Source of the DNA: Euryodendron excelsum
Taxonomy: Eukaryota > Streptophyta > Magnoliopsida > Ericales > Pentaphylacaceae
DNA: 64,000 nucleotides
Assembly (NCBI GenBank): GCA_033060915.1
Contig: CM065379.1
Span: 36,955,318 to 37,019,317, forward strand
Direction of reading: 5' to 3'
The notes under the pieces were generated by a model. That model ran no database searches. It worked only from the letters and a program-made list of their open reading frames with translations, and was not told where the DNA came from. The translations under genes were made by a program, and so were the position numbers. Within the stretch, counting starts at the first letter, position 1; the number at the start of each line of letters is the position of its first letter. Below are positions 57,962 through 64,000 of the stretch, piece after piece.

Positions 57962-58416
57962 AAGTAGCAAAACTACTCACAAAACCGTTAGAGTGGCGGA
58001 AACACTCAAAACCCAGGCACGTCTCTTCGGAGACGGTAAGACCCCTTTCCAATCCCTCTCTCGAGACAATTTATTCCTCGTGACAGTTCTAATCCAGGCA
58101 CGTCTCTTCAGAGATGATAAGACCCCTTTCCAATCCCTCTCTCGAGACAGTTTATTCCTCGAGACGGTCCGAGTAGCAAAACTACTCATAGAACGGTTAG
58201 AGTAGCAGAAATACTCACAAACCCGTCCGAGTAGCGGAAATACTCCCAAACCATCAACCCCGTCCGAGTAGCGGAAATACTCAACCCCGTCCGAGTAGCG
58301 GAAATACTCAACCCCGTCCGAGTAGCGGAAATACTCAACCCCGTCCGAGTAGTGGAAATACTCAACCCCGTCCGAGTAGCAGAAATACTCACACCGTTAG
58401 AATGGCGGAAACACTC
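57962..58416 (+). repeat. Hairpin minisatellite array in LTR G
   Basis: About 11 hairpin units occur. Five consecutive ones at about 58258-58390 form a regular 27-bp tandem repeat, a CCCCGTCC-GAGTAGCGGAAATACTC-AA unit with only one or two base differences. Such homogeneity suggests very recent expansion. A CGTCTCTTCGGAGACG hairpin sits at 58020-58035. Confidence 0.9.
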
Positions 58417-59358
58417 AAAACCTAGGTCAATACCCGTGTCTGTTAGCTCACTTCGGTGAAAAATGACCAGACTACCCTTAGGACCTTTTTTGAGACTTTT
58501 CGGTCAAGAGGATCATTTTGCCCCTAGGCATCCGAACGCCCCGGGAACCACACCGGCTCTGGGTATCAAATCGGTAACCTCCCGAGAATACTTTTTATAG
58601 TATTCTCAATCTTCCTTTACTTTTCCGGATCATTCCGAATTAGTTCCGGCCAACCCGGTGCAAAATGACCGTTTTGCCCGTGGAGGGCCGGCCTCCTTCT
58701 TCGACCACACCAGCTCTGGGTATCAAACCGGTAATATCCCGAGAATACTTTTTATAGTATCCTCAACCTCCCTTTACCTTTCCGGACCATTCCAAGTCAG
58801 TTCTGGCATACCCGGCACAAAATGATCGTTTTGTCCCTAGTGGACCGGTCTCCTTTTCTGACCACGCCGGGTCTGGGAGTCAAACCGGCAACTTCTGGGA
58901 ACATTCTAAATAATGTTTCCAAATCCTAAGTCTTTTTCCTGGACAATCTGAGTTCGCCCCGGCAGCTTTCCGGCCCGATTGACCGTTTTGCCCCTAAAGG
59001 CCCGGTCAACCTTTCCGACCCACCTTATCCTCACTTTCCAAGTCAAATACCTCCAGGACATTGTTTTAAGTGTTCCTGCTCCCTTCCGGCCTTCCAGGTC
59101 ATTCCCGGCTCCTTCAAATCATTCCCGGACTTTCCGGAGTCACTCCTAGTGAAGCCAAGCTAAAGATTGCATGGTAGTCACTAGTACAGGTGCCCAAATC
59201 TAGTCAAAGATACGTTGCTTGCCGACTTTAATTGTTTCCTAACTGGCTGGCGCCACTGCTGGCGCCAAGCCAAAAAATGGCCTGGCGCCACTCCTAGTGG
59301 CGCCAGTGTAGAATTTGGCCTGGCACCACTGCAACAGGCGCTAGGTTTGTCTTCCCTC

Positions 59359-59366
59359 TATAAATA
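59359..59366 (+). promoter_or_regulatory. TATA box of LTR G
   Basis: TATAAATA followed by CAGAGCCTCG, as in LTR A, with GGCGCC inverted repeats just upstream. Confidence 0.7.
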
Positions 59367-62300
59367 CAGAGCCTCGTTCAACGTGAAAAGGGGTCTGCAA
59401 ACTTAACCTAAGAATCTCATATTTCGATATACAGAGCTCGAGCACCTCCAAAACCCTAGCCTCTCTAGGTTTTCCCAAACCCTAGCCTCCTATACACTTA
59501 TAGACTCCCCCATACACTCATACACTAGCCTTCAACCATCCTTTGAAGACTTGAAGAGCTGCCATCTAAAGCTTGAATACAATCCTTGAAGGTTGAAGAA
59601 GAAGATCAAGACGAAGACCGAAGGTTGAAGACAAGCAAGGCGCGCAAAATAAAGAAGACATACGGTAGGCTCTCTATTTTAATTTTCGCACTTCCCCCCT
59701 CTCTCTTCTCTTTCCTAACCCACTTGGGTTTTCTCTATTTTAATCCCCCATCTCTTTCCCCTCCTTTCTTTGCATGCTTGAAACAAGGGGATTCCCGATC
59801 CATGTGTAGGATTGGATTATTGGAGAGTCACCGTGTCGGGGGCTTTCTTCTAGTCTAAGCAAAGACCACGTGGGTTCGGCCCCCTTGATTATGTGGTGAA
59901 GCCTTAACCTTGTATATTCACGACCCCAAATTGCATTGTGCATATCATAATCTTGCATCTTCCAAAATTCGTTTTCAAAGTTGTTTTCAAAACTGTTTTC
60001 AAACTTGTTTTTCATAATTGCATCAAAATCTCTTTTTCAAAACTTGTTTTCAAAACCACAATTCTAGGGTGATTCTAGCCTTTCCATGGCTAGGGTTGCT
60101 TTAGGAAAGTGTTACATTAAAAGTGACCTTTTGGTCTATATTTTCAAACTTTATTGTTTTCAAAACTGCTTTCCTAAAGTGGTTCTAGCCTTCCTATGGT
60201 TAGAATTGCTTTAGGAAAGTGAGACATTTTTATACTCTCCAAAACTCTCTCTCTTCAAAAATCTCTTCCTAAAAATCTCTTTTTCAACATACTTTCCCAA
60301 AACTCTCCTCTCCAAAATTGTTTTCAAAAACTCCCTTCCAAAATCTATTTTTCAAAACCTCATTTTTTAACTCCTTTCCAAAACTCTTTCTCTTTAAAAT
60401 CCCTTCCTAACAACTCTCTTCAAAAACCTTTCTAAAAAAATTCTTTTCCCAAAATCTTCCTTCTAGAAATTTCCTCTCTAGGATTTCCTTCTAAAATCTT
60501 TGTTTCTAAAAACACACTTTCCAAAAACTCCTCCCTAGGATTCCCTTCTAGAAAACCTTCGTTTCCAAAAACGCATTTTCCAAAAAACTCTTTTCTTAAA
60601 GCCCAAATCAAGCCCTAGAAACCACGATTAGGAAACCTTAGTTTTCTTTCCAAAAACATGATTTTCAAACTTTGCCCTAAACCTAGATTTCCAAACTCTT
60701 TTGTTTTCTACATCAAAACTATCCTTGTTTTCAAAACCTATTTCCTACGTCAAAACTACGATTTTCCAAAACTAGGGTTTCTAGAGTCTCCCTTTCCAAA
60801 TCCTTGCCAAATCCTATCTTCCCTTTAGGAAACCAAATCAAATCTCTCCATTTAGGAAACTAGATCCCATCCTCCGTTTTTGGAAACAAAATCAAATCTT
60901 TTCTTTTAGAAACCAAATCCAATCCCTTCCTAATCCAAACCTTTCTTAATTCAATTCCTTCCTAAACCATAAGTTTCCTAAACCTAAACGTTAAACCTTT
61001 CTTTAAATTTCAAAATCCGACTCTTTCTTAATTCAAATCCTTCCTAAACTTCCACTTTCCTAAACCTTAAGTTTCCAAAAACTTGAACATAAAAATCTTT
61101 CCTAATTCAACCCCTTTTCCAAATCTTAACTTTCTAAATTCAAGCTTTTAAACCTTCCCTAAATTCAAACCTTTCTTAATTTCAAGATTTTCTAAAACTC
61201 TAAAATTTTCTAAAATCTTAAATCTTTCTAAACCCAAAACTTTCTAAATCTTAAACTTTCTAAATTTCAAATCATTCTAAATCCTAAACTTTTCAAAACT
61301 TCAAAATCTTTTCAAATCTAAAACTTTTCTAAACTCAAAACTTTCTTAATTCAAGACTTTCTTAAGTTGAAACTTTTCTTAATTCAAACATTTCCTAATT
61401 CGAAATATTTTGTAATTTCAAAACTTCCCTATTTCAAAACTTTCTAATTTTCAAAACTTTCCTATTTCAAAACTTTCTTAAATTTAAAACTTTCCTAAAC
61501 CTAAAACTTTCCTAAAGTTGAAACATTCCAAATTCAAAGCTTTCCAAAAATGAAACTTTCCTAATTCGAGACTTTCCTAAATCGAACCTTTCCTAATTCA
61601 GCCTTTCCTAAATCCAACCTTTTCTTAATCTCCTAAACCCTCCAGATCGAGTCAAATCTTTCCTAAGTCATCTTTCCTAAGTCTAGGTTTTCTAAACCTC
61701 AATCTTTCCAAAACAATTCCAATTCCTTATCTCCTATTCTAAGTTCAAATCAAATTGAATTTCCAATTCAATCTCTTTCTTTCAAATCAACCCTTCTGTT
61801 TTCAATCGGACTCCGGTCCGAACTACGACTGACCTGATTCCCCCAAAGGGATACGTAGGCAACCTTCATAGGTGCGGTAACAATATTTTTCAAACTTTCA
61901 ATTCCACCCTCATGGGTGCGGTTTCAAAATTCTTTCCAAATCTCAAATTCCAATCTATTTTCAAAATTCCAATTTCAAAATTTCTATTTTCAAATTCCTA
62001 TTTCCAAATTTTCAAACTTTTCAAATTCAATTCCATCTCTTCAAATCTATTTTCAAATCAAAGCAATTTCTTTTTAAATCTATTTTTCAATTCTTTTCTA
62101 TTGCTTGCATATCATGCATCATGTTAGTTTCTTTTCAAACATTCTTTTTCAAAGTGGATAGGGTTGAACATATGTTAATTAAAGACTCTCATAGGTGAAT
62201 CTAGGGTAGATTGACATGTAGGTACTGAAAGGGTGGGGTAGGGTGATAGCTTAGTGCGTCTTCCCTACACGTAACCAACCTCCGAACCTAGATCACTGTT

Positions 62301-64000
62301 TTCAAAGACCAAAAGGAGTTATTTTTCCAAAAAGGGCTAAATGTTTTCCAAAGGTTACCAAACAACCTGTTTTCTTAAAAACCCTCTTTTGAGGAGATAT
62401 TTTCAAATCGTTTTCCAAAAACCTTAAGTGTAGTTTTCGAACTATGCTTAGTTTTTAGGTGACCTAACTCACCTTAATCAAGTTAGGTGGCGACTCCGAA
62501 TCTTTTTCAAAAGCCCTTTATTCAAACCTGTTTTCAATTCAAACCTAGTCACACTCATTCTTCTAGGAGGGTGAGTTCTAACGAGAGAGTACATCATTTT
62601 TCCCGCTTGGGTCAGTATTACTCGAGTGCGAAAAATCTGGGCGCGACATCGACGACGTTAGGGATTGGGTAACCGATCCGTGGGAGTTCTGCGATGTTCT
62701 TGAGAAGGAAAGGAGGGTGATTCGATGTTCTAGAGTGCCCCTTGAAATCGGTTTGATGCCAACCTCTCATACTGTGTGTCCTTCAAATTATGATATAAAT
62801 CCACATCTAATTCTCGCGTTTTTGCAGAAAAGATGGAGAAGCGGTCGAAAGCATGTGACTGGTTGGTCAACTTTGACGACCTCAACAAGGTTTTGAACTA
62901 CGTCGGGGAAGGCAGATTAAGGCACGTCACTCGGACTGCGCACGTTTTGCTCACCTACCCGCTTCGATATTCGACCTTCACCGCCAACACGGGTGTTCCC
63001 TAGAGTACTCTCACGAGATTGGCGAAGGAAGGTGCCGAGAAAGATTTCAAGGAGATTCCTACCGGCATTGCAATTAAAAGGGCCCGTAGCCCTACTGGGG
63101 TGACAGTTGTAGTTGCCCCTCTGTTGAAGCCCGTTGGCGAAGAACAACGCGAAGCGCGATCAAAGTCCCATAGTTCGGCATCAAGTTCATCGCCACTCAC
63201 GGTTCCGAACCGTCGAGTTAAGATTTTAGCTAGAACACAGGATTCCACCCCATCCCCTAACGAGGAGGACAATATGAGTCTGAGGGAGAGGATGTTCGCC
63301 GCCGTCGATAAGCCGCTGAAATCAGCCGCCACAACTTCCATCGACACTCCATCTGCCGAGCTGGTGATATTTCCTGTGGAGAAAGCCCCTCCCGTTCAAC
63401 AGAGGCCTGAGACTCGACAATAGAAGAAAAGGGGGCCCGAGGTTGCCGCATTGCCCCCATCGCCCAAAAAGCAAAAAGGGAAGGGTGTAGTGGACGAGGT
63501 GGGCAAAACTGTGACCATCACGCCGGACATTTTAGGCTGACCTCTGACGACAGCAGATTCGATGATTGACCAGACCAAGGTAGCCTTCGGTGTCATAAAG
63601 AGGGTCCTTTAGAAAAAGGATATGGCCAAGCTGGTTGAGGCAAGCGACACAGCCGTCTTTATGGGAGTCTTCCATGATTCACTGCTAGTAAGTTGGCATC
63701 AACTTTTTGTCTGATTAAAGATTCTTTTGGACATTGTTTTTTAACATGACCTTCTCTTTTTGGTATAGGGTTGCTTGAATTCCTTGGAGGCGATGACGCA
63801 CATCCAGAAGCTTTCCGAGGTGCATCAGGAACTCCTCGAGGAGCATGGTCGCTTAAAGGAGGAGTGGATCGATGCCAATAAGGATCGGATCACCTTCAAG
63901 AAACAAGCCGAATAGGCATCTGCCGAGCTTTTGTTGATGAAGGTGAATTTTGAAAGGCGGGACAGGGAAGTGACTGACCTCGAAAAGAAATTCGATGTGC

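Larger units (their letters stand above)
57722..62648 (+). mobile_element. Solo LTR G (4927 bp)
   Basis: It starts TGTAAGCACCCC and ends GGGCGCGACA. It has perfect TCGAC flanks and no internal region. The hairpin array is at 57962-58416, TTTTGCCC-type units at about 58510-59000, GGCGCC inverted repeats at about 59245-59340 and the TATA box at 59359-59366. The G-poor tract is at about 59950-61790 and the conserved end block runs from about 61820. Its sequence is close to A and F. Confidence 0.92.
57284..64000 (+). pseudogene. Gag-like/transposon-associated plant ORF, decayed, split by solo LTR G
   Basis: Part 1 (57284-57721) starts MASCLRRMLDGSSALAAFKA and contains FPVIAIVEGGLRFPLNPLL, SPSQLSSNVYRI and LPSSRKG. 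This pattern is shared by the plant 'putative transposon/retrotransposon gag-like' proteins. The frame resumes after solo LTR G at 62654 (DVRDWVTDPWEF), probably crosses an intron ending TTGCAG near 62829, then KRSKACDWLVNFDDLNKVL, a low-complexity serine and proline linker, and a second intron with GTAAGTTGGC at 63690 and TATAG before GGTTGCTTG near 63770. A coiled-coil tail with LSEVHQELLEEHGRL runs off the window. In-frame stops at about 63001, 63421, 63538, 63610 and 63913 all fit C-to-T changes of CAG or CGA codons. Function is unknown. Confidence 0.6.

Noticed and set aside
58186..58392. Minus-strand frame with repeated ISATRTGLS units as a repeat protein
   Set aside because: It is the translation of the 27-bp hairpin array, in frame only because 27 is a multiple of three.
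1..64000. tRNA, rRNA or organelle-derived sequence
   Set aside because: No tRNA-like cloverleaf, rRNA core sequence or plastid or mitochondrial gene was recognised by eye. A covariance-model scan was not possible here.

Overview
The window is nuclear DNA from a flowering plant, most likely a eudicot with a repeat-rich genome. The evidence is a spliced tau-class glutathione S-transferase gene, Athila-type and copia-type retrotransposon remains, hAT-like DNA and plant-style TATA promoters. I cannot name the species. Apart from the GST gene, almost everything recognisable is transposable-element sequence, and every element reading frame is broken.

The dominant feature is one family of very long LTRs (about 4.7-5.3 kb). 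They start TGTAAGCACC and end GCGCGACA. The family appears at least eight times. Plus-strand copies are 2000-7123 (A), 8444-13533 (B), 16680-21333 (C), 57722-62648 (G), and a truncated copy split over 43982-45491 and 55969-56380 (D). Minus-strand copies are 22531-27712 (H), 50236-55375 (F), and one split over 45492-50235 and 55376-55968 (E), plus a 400-bp fragment at 13534-13934 (I). A, H, F and G are solo LTRs, each flanked by a perfect 5-bp target-site duplication (CCATC, AGGTG, CCGTC, TCGAC). B and C look like 3' LTRs of larger elements whose 3' internal regions are also visible. Those regions carry an antisense DUF7745-like reading frame, G-poor non-coding DNA, tandem repeats and, for C, a polypurine tract. 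The LTR length, the end sequences and the antisense frame point to the Ty3/gypsy Tat/Ogre lineage. No pol of this family is in the window, so that placement is inference.

Layout. 1-8443: 3' internal part of element B, split by solo LTR A. 8444-13533: LTR B. 13534-13934: fragment I. 13935-16679: 3' internal part of element C. 16680-21333: LTR C. 21334-28740: decayed Athila-like pol, split by solo LTR H. 28741-31140: AT-rich intergenic DNA. 31179-32325: the GST gene with promoter and poly(A) signal. 33321 to about 37020: an old copia-type LTR-like repeat hosting a hAT-like element and a possible minus-strand LTR. 37317-40610: a copia element with three LTRs and no pol. 40611-43981: AT-rich intergenic DNA. 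43982-56380: LTR D, containing E, which contains F. 56381-64000: a GC-richer region with a TATA box and a decayed gag-like or transposon-associated coding region, split by solo LTR G.

The LTRs are richly structured. The 5' half (U3) holds arrays of short hairpins whose stems vary in a compensated way, about 157-bp tandem units, and GGCGCC palindromes just upstream of a TATAAATA box. Downstream of the predicted start is a G-poor tract of about 1.8 kb, then a conserved 0.8-kb end block. The only gene likely to be functional is the GST. Many stops in the element frames can be explained by C-to-T or G-to-A changes, as expected of methylated, silenced DNA.
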